Below, one piece after another: positions 1 to 7,223 of a stretch of 19,697 nucleotides of DNA (position 1 is its first letter; each line of letters opens with the position of its first letter). A program made the translations under genes and the position numbers. The stretch spans positions 1 through 19,697 of the forward strand of contig DMTA01000549.1 in the NCBI GenBank assembly GCA_003454835.1. The letters are read 5' to 3'. A model generated the notes under the pieces. The model saw only the letters and a list, made by a program, of their open reading frames with translations, ran no database searches and was not told the origin of the DNA. Origin of the DNA: Achromobacter sp. (GTDB lineage: Bacteria > Pseudomonadota > Gammaproteobacteria > Burkholderiales > Burkholderiaceae_B).

Positions 1-2
1 GT

Positions 3-1010
3 CCGCGCCATGCGCTGGCCGCCGGCGTCGCGGTGGCGCTCGCCGCGGCAGGCTGGCCGCTGTCCCGTATCGACTGGTCGTCGCCGGTTGGCGACCCGCT
101 CAATGTGCGGCTCGTCCAAGGCAACATCGGACAGTCCCAGAAGTTCGATCCGGCACTGCTCGAGCAAAGTGTGCGCCGCCATCTCGAGCTGACGGCCCTG
201 CCCGCGGCGCCCGGCGTGCCCGCGCCGCAGTTGGTGATCCTGCCGGAAACCGTGGTGCCCATCTTTCAGGATCAGCTCGATCCGCGCGTCTGGGAAGTCT
301 GGCGCGACCTGGCCGGACAACGCAACACCGTCATCGCGATGGGCGTACCGCTTCACGACCGCATCGACGGCCGCGAGCGCTACACCAACAGTGTCATCGG
401 CTTTGACGGCGCCACGCCCGTTGAACAACTGGTGCGCGGCAACACCGCCATGCGCTACGACAAGCGCCATCTGGTGCCGTGGGGCGAATACGTGCCGCCC
501 GGCTTTCACTGGTTTGTCGAGATGCTGAACATCCCGCTGGGCGACTTCGACCGCGGCGGCGAACGCCAGACCCCGTTTGCCGTCGGCGGCCAGCACATCG
601 CGTTCAACATCTGCTACGAAGACCTCTTCGGCCCCGACCTGCTGCCCGCCTTGCAGCCCGGCCCCAACGGCGAGCCGGGCGCGACCATTCTGGTCAACGT
701 CAGCAACCTGGGCTGGTTCGGCGATAGCTGGGCCCTGCGGCAGCATCTGCAGATCGGCCGGCTGCGCACCATCGAGACCGCGCGTCCGATGCTGACCGCC
801 ACCAACACCGGCATCACCGCCGCCATCGACGCAAAGGGCCACGTTGCCGCGCAGCTTGCGCCGCTGCAGGCCGGCGTGTTGCCCGTCTCGGTGCAAGGCA
901 TGACGGGGCTAACGCCCTATGCGCGTTTTGGGGACAAGACCGCGCTGGCGCTGATCGGGTTGGCGCTGATCGCGGCCGTGAGTAGCGCCCGCCGCCCGCG
1001 CCGCGGCTGA
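3..1010 (+). CDS. lnt: Apolipoprotein N-acyltransferase, C-terminal part (partial at window start)
   Basis: Lnt transfers an acyl chain from a phospholipid to the amino-terminal cysteine of apolipoproteins in the inner membrane, the last step of lipoprotein maturation. About 335 residues are visible and the reading frame is open to the left edge, so the N-terminal membrane segments lie outside the window. The nitrilase-like periplasmic domain is complete and carries the catalytic triad: Glu in LPETVVP (codon at 246), Lys in [15 protein letters not shown] (462) and Cys in NICYED (612). A final hydrophobic helix ([13 protein letters not shown]) followed by Arg-rich residues fits the family's C-terminal membrane anchor. 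The gene is convergent with the aldo/keto reductase, with 23 bp between the two stops. An internal GTG at 33 could open an ORF, but the family is about 500 residues long, so this is the end of a longer gene. Confidence 0.95.
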   Translation, partial: PRHALAAGVAVALAAAGWPLSRIDWSSPVGDPLNVRLVQGNIGQSQKFDPALLEQSVRRHLELTALPAAPGVPAPQLVILPETVVPIFQDQLDPRVWEVWRDLAGQRNTVIAMGVPLHDRIDGRERYTNSVIGFDGATPVEQLVRGNTAMRYDKRHLVPWGEYVPPGFHWFVEMLNIPLGDFDRGGERQTPFAVGGQHIAFNICYEDLFGPDLLPALQPGPNGEPGATILVNVSNLGWFGDSWALRQHLQIGRLRTIETARPMLTATNTGITAAIDAKGHVAAQLAPLQAGVLPVSVQGMTGLTPYARFGDKTALALIGLALIAAVSSARRPRRG

Positions 1011-1033
1011 TCTCCCGGCACGGCTGACTCTCT

Positions 1034-2086
1034 TCAGGCAAACAGGTTTGCGGGCAGCGAACCTGTTTCGTCGGGCGGACGCAGCGGTCCGCTTCCCGCC
1101 CCTGTGCCTTCGATCGCGTCCGCAATCGCCTGCATGTCGTCGGCATCCAGTTCCAGCTCGGCCGCGCCGACCAGTCCGTCCACTTGCGATGCGCTACGTG
1201 CCCCCAGGATGGCGCCTGTCACACCCGGCCACGCCAGCGTCCACGCCGCTGCCGCAGCGGCCACGGTAGCGCCGTGCCGCTCCGCGATGGGTTTGAACGC
1301 ATCGGCCAACGCCAGATTGCGCTCCAGATCGGGCGACCGGAAATCCGCGTGCCGCGCCCGCCAATCGTCCAGCGGCAACGCCCGCGCACGCTCGGCGTTG
1401 AACTTGCCGGTCAGCAAGCCCGAATTCATGGGGCTGTAGACGATCACGCCCGTGCCATTTGCCGCGCACCACGGGATCAGGTCGCTGGCCGCAGCGCGCT
1501 GGATCGCCGAGAACGGCGGCTGCAGCGTGTCCACATGCCCCAGGTATTCGGCAGCCTGCAACTGCGCAAGGTTGTGGTTCGACAACCCCACGGCGCGGAC
1601 CTTGCCGGCCTGCTTGAGGTCCAGCAGTTCCTGCCAGTACGCCTCGAGCGCCGTGCCGTCGCCCGCTGGCCAGTGCATCTGATAAAGGTCGATGCGCTCG
1701 ACACCCAGCCGCCGCAGCGACCCTTCAAGCTCGCGGCGGATGCTCGACGGCGCCCCGGTTCGCCGCGGCGTGGCCTGCGGCTGTTCCTGCGACCACGTCA
1801 GACCGCATTTGGTGAACACATACGGCCGCTCGCTGGCGGGCATCTGGGCCAGCGCCTGGCGCACGATTTCCTCGGAATGGCCCAACCCATAGACTGCGGC
1901 GGTGTCGATCCAGTTGATGCCTCGGTCGACCGCGTGCCGGATCGCCTTGATCGATTCCGCGTCGTCCTGAGGTCCCCAGCCCACTGCCCACCCATTGCCG
2001 CCCATGGCCCAAGCGCCCAGGCCGATGCGCGTGATGTTCATGTCCGTGCAGCCCAGGGCGATGGTGGGAAAGCCAGTGCTGCTCAT
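1034..2086 (-). CDS. Aldo/keto reductase
   Basis: The 350-residue protein is a NAD(P)H-dependent oxidoreductase of the aldo/keto reductase superfamily, a cytoplasmic (beta/alpha)8 barrel that reduces carbonyl compounds. The catalytic tetrad is visible: Asp61 and Tyr66 in DTAAVYG, Lys93 in FTKCG and His138 in QMHWP. The pattern GLGAWAMGG near the N-terminus, GLSNHN and the late nucleotide-binding segment GAILGARSASQ are also typical. Length is normal. No good Shine-Dalgarno precedes the ATG at 2086; Met16 (MNITRIGLG) is a possible later start, but residues 1-15 align plausibly with the usual first strand. The substrate cannot be predicted. A 12-bp inverted repeat overlaps its stop codon. Confidence 0.93.
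   Translation of the reverse strand: MSSTGFPTIALGCTDMNITRIGLGAWAMGGNGWAVGWGPQDDAESIKAIRHAVDRGINWIDTAAVYGLGHSEEIVRQALAQMPASERPYVFTKCGLTWSQEQPQATPRRTGAPSSIRRELEGSLRRLGVERIDLYQMHWPAGDGTALEAYWQELLDLKQAGKVRAVGLSNHNLAQLQAAEYLGHVDTLQPPFSAIQRAAASDLIPWCAANGTGVIVYSPMNSGLLTGKFNAERARALPLDDWRARHADFRSPDLERNLALADAFKPIAERHGATVAAAAAAWTLAWPGVTGAILGARSASQVDGLVGAAELELDADDMQAIADAIEGTGAGSGPLRPPDETGSLPANLFA
1040..1068. terminator. Possible bidirectional hairpin between convergent lnt and aldo/keto reductase genes
   Basis: Arms AAACAGGTTTGC (1040-1051) and GCGAACCTGTTT (1057-1068) pair over 12 positions with one mismatch around a 5-nt loop. The hairpin lies just after lnt and within the last codons of the aldo/keto reductase. 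There is no T-run on either side, so it is at best a weak terminator or a barrier to convergent transcription. Confidence 0.35.
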
Positions 2087-2156
2087 GGAGAAGTGCTCAT
2101 TGAGGGGTGTTCATGGGTCGATATTCTTGCCGATCGGCGCCAACTTTTCGTGCTGC

Positions 2157-2342
2157 TCAGGCGTGACAAATCCCCACGCGGCGCAAAAATATTTTCCGTC
2201 CACGATAGCACCTGTACAAGTCTTTGATTTCATTGATTTCCGCATCAATCAGCGGCAGCATCAACAACGCGCGCCGTGCCAAATCCCCCCTCAAAATGCC
2301 CATCCCACCCTCTTTTTTCGCAACTTTTTTGCTTTTTGCCAT
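2157..2342 (-). CDS. Possible small basic protein (61 aa), uncertain
   Basis: An ATG-initiated ORF of 61 codons lies upstream of, and in the same direction as, the aldo/keto reductase. Its N-terminus is lysine-rich (MAKSKKVAKK), followed by an amphipathic-looking stretch (LARRALLMLPLIDAEINEIK) and an Arg-rich end. Arguments for a gene: the ATG start and a composition that looks like a protein rather than a shadow. Arguments against: no Shine-Dalgarno before the ATG, weak third-position G/C preference compared with neighbours, and its start lies about 10 bp from the -35 box of the opposing tRNA promoter. I do not recognise a family. Confidence 0.25.
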   Translation of the reverse strand: MAKSKKVAKKEGGMGILRGDLARRALLMLPLIDAEINEIKDLYRCYRGRKIFLRRVGICHA

Positions 2343-2350
2343 GAAGCGAC

Positions 2351-2379
2351 TTGCACGGCCAATTTAGTTCGTGCATAAT
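2351..2379 (+). promoter_or_regulatory. Candidate sigma-70 promoter of the tRNA cluster
   Basis: TTGCAC (2351-2356) and CATAAT (2374-2379) are separated by 17 bp; the -10 matches consensus at 5 of 6 positions, the -35 at 3 of 6. Transcription would begin near 2386, about 100 nt before the first tRNA, giving a 5' leader that could form the 8-bp hairpin at 2435-2459. Confidence 0.5.
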
Positions 2380-2488
2380 CTCGTTTCTTCGCCAACGGCA
2401 CTAAACAAAACCGGCAACGAAACAGCAAAAAACGCGCTTTAATCGGCGCGTTTAAAGCGAAAACGTTGAAGGAATTGATTAGAGAAAC

Positions 2489-2564
<76 letters not shown>

Positions 2565-2596
2565 GTCCAAAGCGAAGAGCAGTACAGCAAGTCCAA

Positions 2597-2672
2597 GTCC
2601 CCTTCGTCTAGAGGCCTAGGACATCACCCTTTCACGGTGAGTACAGGGGTTCGAATCCCCTAGGGGACGCCA
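2597..2672 (+). tRNA. tRNA-Glu (anticodon TTC), copy 1
   Basis: A 76-nt tRNA with acceptor stem GTCCCCT/AGGGGAC, discriminator G and encoded CCA. The anticodon arm TCACC-CTTTCAC-GGTGA gives TTC, decoding GAA/GAG. It lies 32 bp after tRNA-Ala and is identical to the copy at 3060-3135. Confidence 0.97.
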
Positions 2673-2736
2673 GTCTACTGGCATGCAGTAGTAGTGATGC
2701 AGTTGAAGTGATTATGTAGTTGAGTCAAGCCGCTGC

Positions 2737-2813
2737 GGAGCGGTAGTTCAGTTGGTTAGAATACCGGCCTGTCACGCCGGGGGTCGCGGGTTCGAGTCCC
2801 GTCCGCTCCGCCA
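2737..2813 (+). tRNA. tRNA-Asp (anticodon GTC), copy 1
   Basis: A 77-nt tRNA with acceptor stem GGAGCGG/CCGCTCC, discriminator G and encoded CCA. The anticodon arm CCGGC-CTGTCAC-GCCGG gives GTC, decoding GAC/GAU. The T loop reads TTCGAGT; the second copy has TTCGAGC, a single change at position 60, the only difference between the two copies. Confidence 0.97.
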
Positions 2814-2841
2814 AAAGCTCTCTCGCTCAGAGTCTTTCAAG

Positions 2842-2864
2842 AGCTCCGTTTTCGGGGCTTTTTT
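2842..2864 (+). terminator. Intrinsic terminator after first tRNA set
   Basis: AGCTCCG (2842-2848) and CGGGGCT (2853-2859) form a 7-bp stem with one G-T pair around a TTTT loop, followed by a T-run to 2864. It sits 28 bp after tRNA-Asp copy 1, which suggests the two tRNA sets can be separate transcription units, or that the second relies on read-through. Confidence 0.75.
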
Positions 2865-2917
2865 GTTTTATAAGTGTGAGACCTTGTTGTTTGAAGTTCG
2901 GGACAGCAGGACGCCCT

Positions 2918-2993
<76 letters not shown>

Positions 2994-3059
2994 GTACGCA
3001 GTTCGGTAGTCTCGCAGTTCAGCAGTAACGCAGTTCAGTAGTAAACTTGTTGGTTCCGG

Positions 3060-3135
3060 GTCCCCTTCGTCTAGAGGCCTAGGACATCACCCTTTCACGG
3101 TGAGTACAGGGGTTCGAATCCCCTAGGGGACGCCA
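3060..3135 (+). tRNA. tRNA-Glu (anticodon TTC), copy 2
   Basis: Identical over 76 nt to the copy at 2597-2672, with encoded CCA. The spacer from tRNA-Ala is 66 bp here against 32 bp in the first set, so the tRNA bodies are conserved while the spacers have diverged. Confidence 0.97.
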
Positions 3136-3215
3136 GCTTCCACTGGCAAGCAGTACAAGCTGTCTTGACACCACAGCTGCAGTAAAGAAAGTTGAAGTCA
3201 TCAGTAAGCCGCTGC

Positions 3216-3292
3216 GGAGCGGTAGTTCAGTTGGTTAGAATACCGGCCTGTCACGCCGGGGGTCGCGGGTTCGAGCCCCGTCCGCTCCGCCA
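3216..3292 (+). tRNA. tRNA-Asp (anticodon GTC), copy 2
   Basis: A 77-nt tRNA matching copy 1 except for C instead of T at position 60 of the T loop, which is a variable position, so the tRNA should still work. The 9 bases just before it (AGCCGCTGC) are also shared with copy 1. Confidence 0.97.
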
Positions 3293-3350
3293 AGCACTTT
3301 GCGCTTACCGAACGCTGCTCGCAGCACGCATCTTGAATGCACGCATCTGA

Positions 3351-3373
3351 AGCTCCGGATTCCGGAGCTTTTT
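3351..3373 (+). terminator. Intrinsic terminator after second tRNA set
   Basis: Perfect arms AGCTCCGG (3351-3358) and CCGGAGCT (3362-3369) with a 3-nt loop, followed by TTTT. The stem resembles the first set's terminator (both begin AGCTCCG), consistent with duplication of the whole unit. A T-rich low-complexity tract continues to about 3425. Confidence 0.85.
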
Positions 3374-3578
3374 GCTTTTGTGCTTTTGATTTCTGCGATT
3401 TTGATTTTGCTATCGCATATGCTTTTGCATGGGCTGTCCGGCGCACCGCCATTCGCGCGGTGCAATCCCCTCTCGTTGCACCCCTTCCGCGAGACTCCTC
3501 CCTTTTGACCTCTGGACAGCACCCGCGCGCGGCTTCATGCTTGCGCGTACACGCCATGCGAAGAAAAAAGAGGCCTAC

Positions 3579-5072
3579 GTGACCCCCAACGACGCCGCAC
3601 CCCAAGCACATCGCCAACACCTGCAGAGCATCATCGCGGGCCTCAACGAGGGCATCATCCTGCTTGAGGCCGATGGCTCGATAGCCTGGGCCAACGCCAG
3701 CGCACTTGCGCTGCACGGCGCCGAATCAATGGAAGACCTGGGCGGCACGCCCGTTGGTTTTCGCAAGCGATATACGCTCACCTATCGCAACCATCACCGC
3801 GTGCCGGCGCGCCAGTATCCCTTGGACCGGCTGGCGGCGGGCGAAGAATTCGAAGACCTGCTGCTCGATCTGACCCGTAAGGACGACGACGAATTCACGC
3901 GCAACCTGCTTGCACGTGGCGTCAATCTGGACGATGGCGGCCCCATGCCCTATCGCGTCCTGATCCTGCATGACCAAACCGCACAGATCAACGCCGAGGA
4001 ACGCTTCGAACGCGCCTTCTCGGCCAATCCGGCCCCCGCGCTGATCTGCCGGCTGTCGGACCTGCGCTACGTCAAGGTGAACCAGGGATTCCTGGAAATG
4101 ACCGGCTACTCGCGCGACGCGGTGCTGGGCAAGTCGGCCTATGAAATCGATGTGCTGGACGGAAGCGACGACAAAGAAACGGCTGTGGCTCGGCTCAATG
4201 AAGGCAAGACCATTCCGCAGCGCGAGGGCGTGCTGAAGCTGCCCGATGGCACCTCCAAGTTCGTGGTGGTGGCAGGCCAGCCCATCGACATGCACGACGA
4301 ACCCTGCATGCTATTCACGTTCATCGACCTGGAGGGCCGCAAGCGTACCGAAGAGGCCCTGCGCGAAAGCGAAGAGCGCTTCTCCAAGGCCTTCCAGCTT
4401 GCCCCTGTGCCGATGGCCGTCTGCGATGGCGTCACCTTGAACGTGCTGAACATCAACGACGCCTTTGCCGCGGCCACGGGGCTGTCGTTGGACGACAAGG
4501 CCGAGCAGGACCTCGTCGAGCTGGGACTGCGGCCGTACGAAGGCATGCTGGCCGGCCTGAAGCGCGGCGAAAGCGTTCGCAACCGCGAGGCCGTGATGGT
4601 CGCGCGCGACGGCGGTGAACTCGATTGCCTGGTGTCGGCCGAGCCCGTCATGATCGGCGGATTGCGCCGCGTGCTGATCGTGATGCAGGACATCACCGAG
4701 CGCAAGCGGTCCGAGACCGAACTGCTGACCGCGATCGAGGCCGTCATGCAGGACACCTCGTGGTTCAGCCGCGGCATCATCGAAAAGCTTGCACAACTGC
4801 GCCAACCCGCCCCTGCGACGCGCGACGTGGCGGAACTGGCGCAGCTTACCTCGCGCGAGCGCGAGGTCCTGGGCCTGCTCTGCCAGGGTCATGATGACGA
4901 CGGCATCGCCAAGGCGCTCAAGCTATCCCGCAACACCGTGCGCAATCACGTTGCCACGATCTACAGCAAGATCGGCGTGCATCGCCGCAGCGCCGCCATC
5001 GTCTGGGCGCGAGACCGTGGCATCACCGGTCACGAAAGCGCACGCAACCGGGACAAACAAGCCAAGAGCTGA
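3579..5072 (+). CDS. Triple-PAS sensor / LuxR-type transcriptional regulator
   Basis: A 497-residue cytoplasmic regulator. Three PAS-like domains are visible: about 12-137 (LNEGIILLEADGSIAWANAS), 138-255 (FERAFSANPAPALICRLSD...FIDLEGRKRTEEAL) and 265-377 (ERFSKAFQLAPVPMAVCDG...MQDITERKRSE). A LuxR/FixJ DNA-binding helix-turn-helix follows at 423-478 (LTSREREVLGLLCQG...NTVRNHVATIYSKIGVHRRS). There are no membrane segments or receiver domain, so the PAS domains probably sense a small ligand, redox state or light; which one cannot be told. The ORF is open from 3429, but I chose GTG at 3579 because AAGAGG stands 5 nt before it and the upstream codons look non-coding (Arg/Pro/His-rich). It is followed by its own terminator, so it seems monocistronic. 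Confidence 0.88.
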   Translation: MTPNDAAPQAHRQHLQSIIAGLNEGIILLEADGSIAWANASALALHGAESMEDLGGTPVGFRKRYTLTYRNHHRVPARQYPLDRLAAGEEFEDLLLDLTRKDDDEFTRNLLARGVNLDDGGPMPYRVLILHDQTAQINAEERFERAFSANPAPALICRLSDLRYVKVNQGFLEMTGYSRDAVLGKSAYEIDVLDGSDDKETAVARLNEGKTIPQREGVLKLPDGTSKFVVVAGQPIDMHDEPCMLFTFIDLEGRKRTEEALRESEERFSKAFQLAPVPMAVCDGVTLNVLNINDAFAAATGLSLDDKAEQDLVELGLRPYEGMLAGLKRGESVRNREAVMVARDGGELDCLVSAEPVMIGGLRRVLIVMQDITERKRSETELLTAIEAVMQDTSWFSRGIIEKLAQLRQPAPATRDVAELAQLTSREREVLGLLCQGHDDDGIAKALKLSRNTVRNHVATIYSKIGVHRRSAAIVWARDRGITGHESARNRDKQAKS

Positions 5073-5154
5073 CGGGGCGGCGGTCGAATTTACAAATTGA
5101 ATCAAAATATCCGCCCCTCCCGCATCGCCGAAGATGCCGCCGCGTTAGAAAGTC

Positions 5155-5182
5155 TGGCCGCTCAAAAGCGGCCATTTTCTTT
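5155..5182 (+). terminator. Intrinsic terminator of the PAS-LuxR gene
   Basis: Perfect 8-bp arms TGGCCGCT (5155-5162) and AGCGGCCA (5167-5174) with loop CAAA, followed by TTTTCTTT. It separates the regulator from bioB. The remaining bioB upstream region (5183-5324) shows only weak promoter-like matches, and no operator that I can name. Confidence 0.85.
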
Positions 5183-5324
5183 GAATTGATCGCTAATCCT
5201 GCACTAAATCTGCCGATATCGAGCGCATTGCATAAATCGGCCGCCCCTTCTTACGATCCGCCGATCCCGTCCAGGCCATCAAGCCAGCGGCGAGATCCCG
5301 GCACAAACGAAGGAGCCAACGATC

Positions 5325-6344
5325 ATGCAGACTGCGTACATTCCCGTCCCGACGGCGCCCAAGCGCCTGCCCGCCTCGGCTTGGACCGCCGACACCATCA
5401 TGGCGCTCTACGAACTGCCGTTCATGGACTTGATGCACCGGGCACAGCAGACGCACCGCGCCCATTTCGATCCCAATGTCATCCAGTTGTCTAGCCTGCT
5501 GTCGATCAAGACCGGCGGGTGTCCCGAAGACTGCGCGTACTGCCCGCAGTCCTCGCACTACGACACGGGCGTGGACGCCGACAAACTGATGCCACTGGAA
5601 GACGTGGTCGCCGCAGCCCGCGCGGCGCAGGCTGGCGGCGCGCAGCGTTTCTGCATGGGCGCCGCGTGGCGCAGTCCCAAGCCGCATCACCTGGACGCCG
5701 TGGCCGAGATGGTCAGCGCGGTCAAGGCGCTGGGACTTGAGACCTGCGTGACGCTGGGCATGCTGCGCGAAGGCCAGGCCGAGCAGTTGAAAAACGCCGG
5801 CCTGGACTACTACAACCACAACCTGGACACCTCGCCGGAGTTCTACGGCAAGATCATCTCCACCCGTACCTACCAGGACCGCCTGGACACGTTGGACCGC
5901 GTGCGCGATGCCGGAATCAGCGTGTGCTGCGGCGGCATCGTGGGGCTGGGTGAATCGCGCCGCGAACGCGCCGGCCTGATCGCCCAGCTTGCCAGCATGG
6001 AGCCTTATCCCGAATCCGTGCCGATCAACAACCTTGTGCAGGTCGAAGGCACGCCCTTGGCCGAGGTCGAGGCCCTCGATCCGTTCGAGTTCGTGCGCAC
6101 TATCGCCGTGACGCGCATCGCAATGCCGCGCGCCGCCGTACGGCTGTCGGCCGGCCGCGAGGCGATGGACGATGCGCTGCAGGCCCTGTGCTTTCTGGCG
6201 GGCGCCAATTCCATGTTCTACGGCGACGCGCTGTTGACCACCGCCAATCCGCAGATGGCGGCCGACCAGCGCCTGCTGGACCGCCTTGGCATACGGGTCG
6301 ACGCCGCTGCGCACGATCACCGCGAGGAGGCAGCATGCCGTTGA
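5325..6344 (+). CDS. bioB: Biotin synthase
   Basis: BioB is the radical SAM enzyme that inserts sulfur into dethiobiotin, the final step of biotin synthesis in the cytoplasm. The [4Fe-4S] motif CPEDCAYC gives Cys66, Cys70 and Cys73. The ligands of the sulfur-donating [2Fe-2S] cluster are all present: Cys110 (FCMGAAW), Cys141 (ETCVTLG), Cys201 (SVCCGG) and Arg273 (RLSAGRE). Every one is offset by exactly 13 from the E. coli enzyme, showing a 13-residue N-terminal extension and no internal gaps. The ATG has a strong ribosome site (GAAGGAG, 9 nt upstream). The last 10 bp overlap the following transporter gene. No other bio genes are in the window. Confidence 0.97.
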   Translation: MQTAYIPVPTAPKRLPASAWTADTIMALYELPFMDLMHRAQQTHRAHFDPNVIQLSSLLSIKTGGCPEDCAYCPQSSHYDTGVDADKLMPLEDVVAAARAAQAGGAQRFCMGAAWRSPKPHHLDAVAEMVSAVKALGLETCVTLGMLREGQAEQLKNAGLDYYNHNLDTSPEFYGKIISTRTYQDRLDTLDRVRDAGISVCCGGIVGLGESRRERAGLIAQLASMEPYPESVPINNLVQVEGTPLAEVEALDPFEFVRTIAVTRIAMPRAAVRLSAGREAMDDALQALCFLAGANSMFYGDALLTTANPQMAADQRLLDRLGIRVDAAAHDHREEAACR

Positions 6345-7216
6345 CGCCCGGTCTTCTGTACCTGGCGGCCAGCGTGGCCTGCAGCGTCACGGTGGCTGTG
6401 ATGCTCAAACTGGCGCGGCGGTGGCAGGTGGACGTGCGCCAGGCGATTGCCATGAACTATGCCGTGGCCGCCCTGCTCTGCTGGCTCGTGCTGCGCCCCG
6501 ACCCCACGCGCCTCCTTGTACCGCAAACGCCCTGGCTGGTGCTGGCCGCGCTGGGCGTGCTGCTGCCAAGTGTCTTCCTGGCCATGGCCGCCGCGTTGCG
6601 GCACGCCGGCATCGTGCGCAGCGACGCCGCACAACGCCTGTCGCTCTTCATTCCGCTGCTGGCCGCTTTCGCGCTGTTCGGCGAGCCGGTCACGGGGCGC
6701 AAGCTGGCGGCGATCGCGCTGGCCTTCGCGGCCCTGTTCTGCCTGCTGCGCCAGCCGCCGCGCATCCATTTATCGGAAGCCACGGCGGCCGAGGACCGGC
6801 GCGCGATGTGGTTATGGCCGCTGGTGGTCTGGGCAGGCTATGGCGTAATCGATATCCTGTTCAAGCAGGTTGCGCGCGCCGGGACCGCATTTGCGGGCGG
6901 CCTGCTGCTGGCGTTTCTGATGGCGGGCGCGCTGATGCTGGCGTATCTGCTGTGGTGCCGCGTGCGCTGGCAGGCGCGGCATCTGGCCGCGGGCGTGGTG
7001 CTCGGGCTGGCCAACTTCGGCAATATCCTGACCTATGTGCGCGCGCACCAGTCGCTGCCGGAGCACCCCGCGCTGGTGTTCGCATCGATGAACATGGGCG
7101 TGATCACGCTGGGCACCCTGGTGGGCGCCCTGGCGTTTCGTGAACCGCTCACGCGTGTGAACGTGTTGGGCATTGCGCTGGCGTTGTCGGCCATTCTGCT
7201 GATGACGCCCTGGTAG
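6335..7216 (+). CDS. DMT-superfamily (EamA-like) membrane transporter
   Basis: A 293-residue, almost entirely hydrophobic protein with about ten predicted membrane helices in two halves, as in the drug/metabolite transporter (EamA) family. The first half ends near [20 protein letters not shown] and the second near [21 protein letters not shown], the usual internal repeat of these inverted-duplication carriers. The ATG at 6335 lies inside the end of bioB, and its ribosome site GAGGAGG ends 4 nt before it, so the two genes are probably translationally coupled. The open frame reaches back to 6188 but those codons belong to bioB. Substrate is unknown; coupling to bioB makes biotin, a precursor or a related metabolite a guess only. 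It ends 7 bp from the convergent MFS gene. Confidence 0.88.
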   Translation: MPLTPGLLYLAASVACSVTVAVMLKLARRWQVDVRQAIAMNYAVAALLCWLVLRPDPTRLLVPQTPWLVLAALGVLLPSVFLAMAAALRHAGIVRSDAAQRLSLFIPLLAAFALFGEPVTGRKLAAIALAFAALFCLLRQPPRIHLSEATAAEDRRAMWLWPLVVWAGYGVIDILFKQVARAGTAFAGGLLLAFLMAGALMLAYLLWCRVRWQARHLAAGVVLGLANFGNILTYVRAHQSLPEHPALVFASMNMGVITLGTLVGALAFREPLTRVNVLGIALALSAILLMTPW

Positions 7217-7223
7217 GGGCGCT

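Larger units (their letters stand above)
2087..2488. other. Intergenic leader between aldo/keto reductase and tRNA cluster
   Basis: This 400-bp region is clearly richer in A/T than the flanking genes. It holds the candidate tRNA promoter (2351-2379), a weak candidate promoter for the leftward aldo/keto reductase (TTGTAC at 2219-2214, 17-bp spacer, GAAAAT at 2196-2191 on the minus strand), an inverted repeat CGCTTTAA/TTAAAGCG at 2435-2442/2452-2459 inside the tRNA leader, and a possible 61-codon minus-strand ORF. No other feature is supported. Confidence 0.5.

Noticed and set aside
1184..2227. A 347-codon plus-strand ORF opposite the aldo/keto reductase
   Set aside because: It is an antisense shadow; the minus-strand frame has the complete AKR catalytic tetrad.
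2435..2459. Inverted repeat CGCTTTAA/TTAAAGCG in the tRNA leader as a terminator or riboswitch
   Set aside because: The 8-bp AT-rich stem with a 9-nt loop has no T-run and no known riboswitch shape; it may only be a processing structure.
3443..3463. Inverted repeat GCACCGC/GCGGTGC before the PAS-LuxR gene as an autoregulatory operator
   Set aside because: Short GC-rich inverted repeats arise easily at this composition and there is no second copy or convincing promoter next to it.
5193..6320. A 375-codon minus-strand ORF opposite bioB
   Set aside because: It mirrors the bioB codons, is rich in His/Arg/Ala/Gly as expected from the antisense of a GC-rich gene, and has no ribosome site or recognisable motif; bioB is certain.
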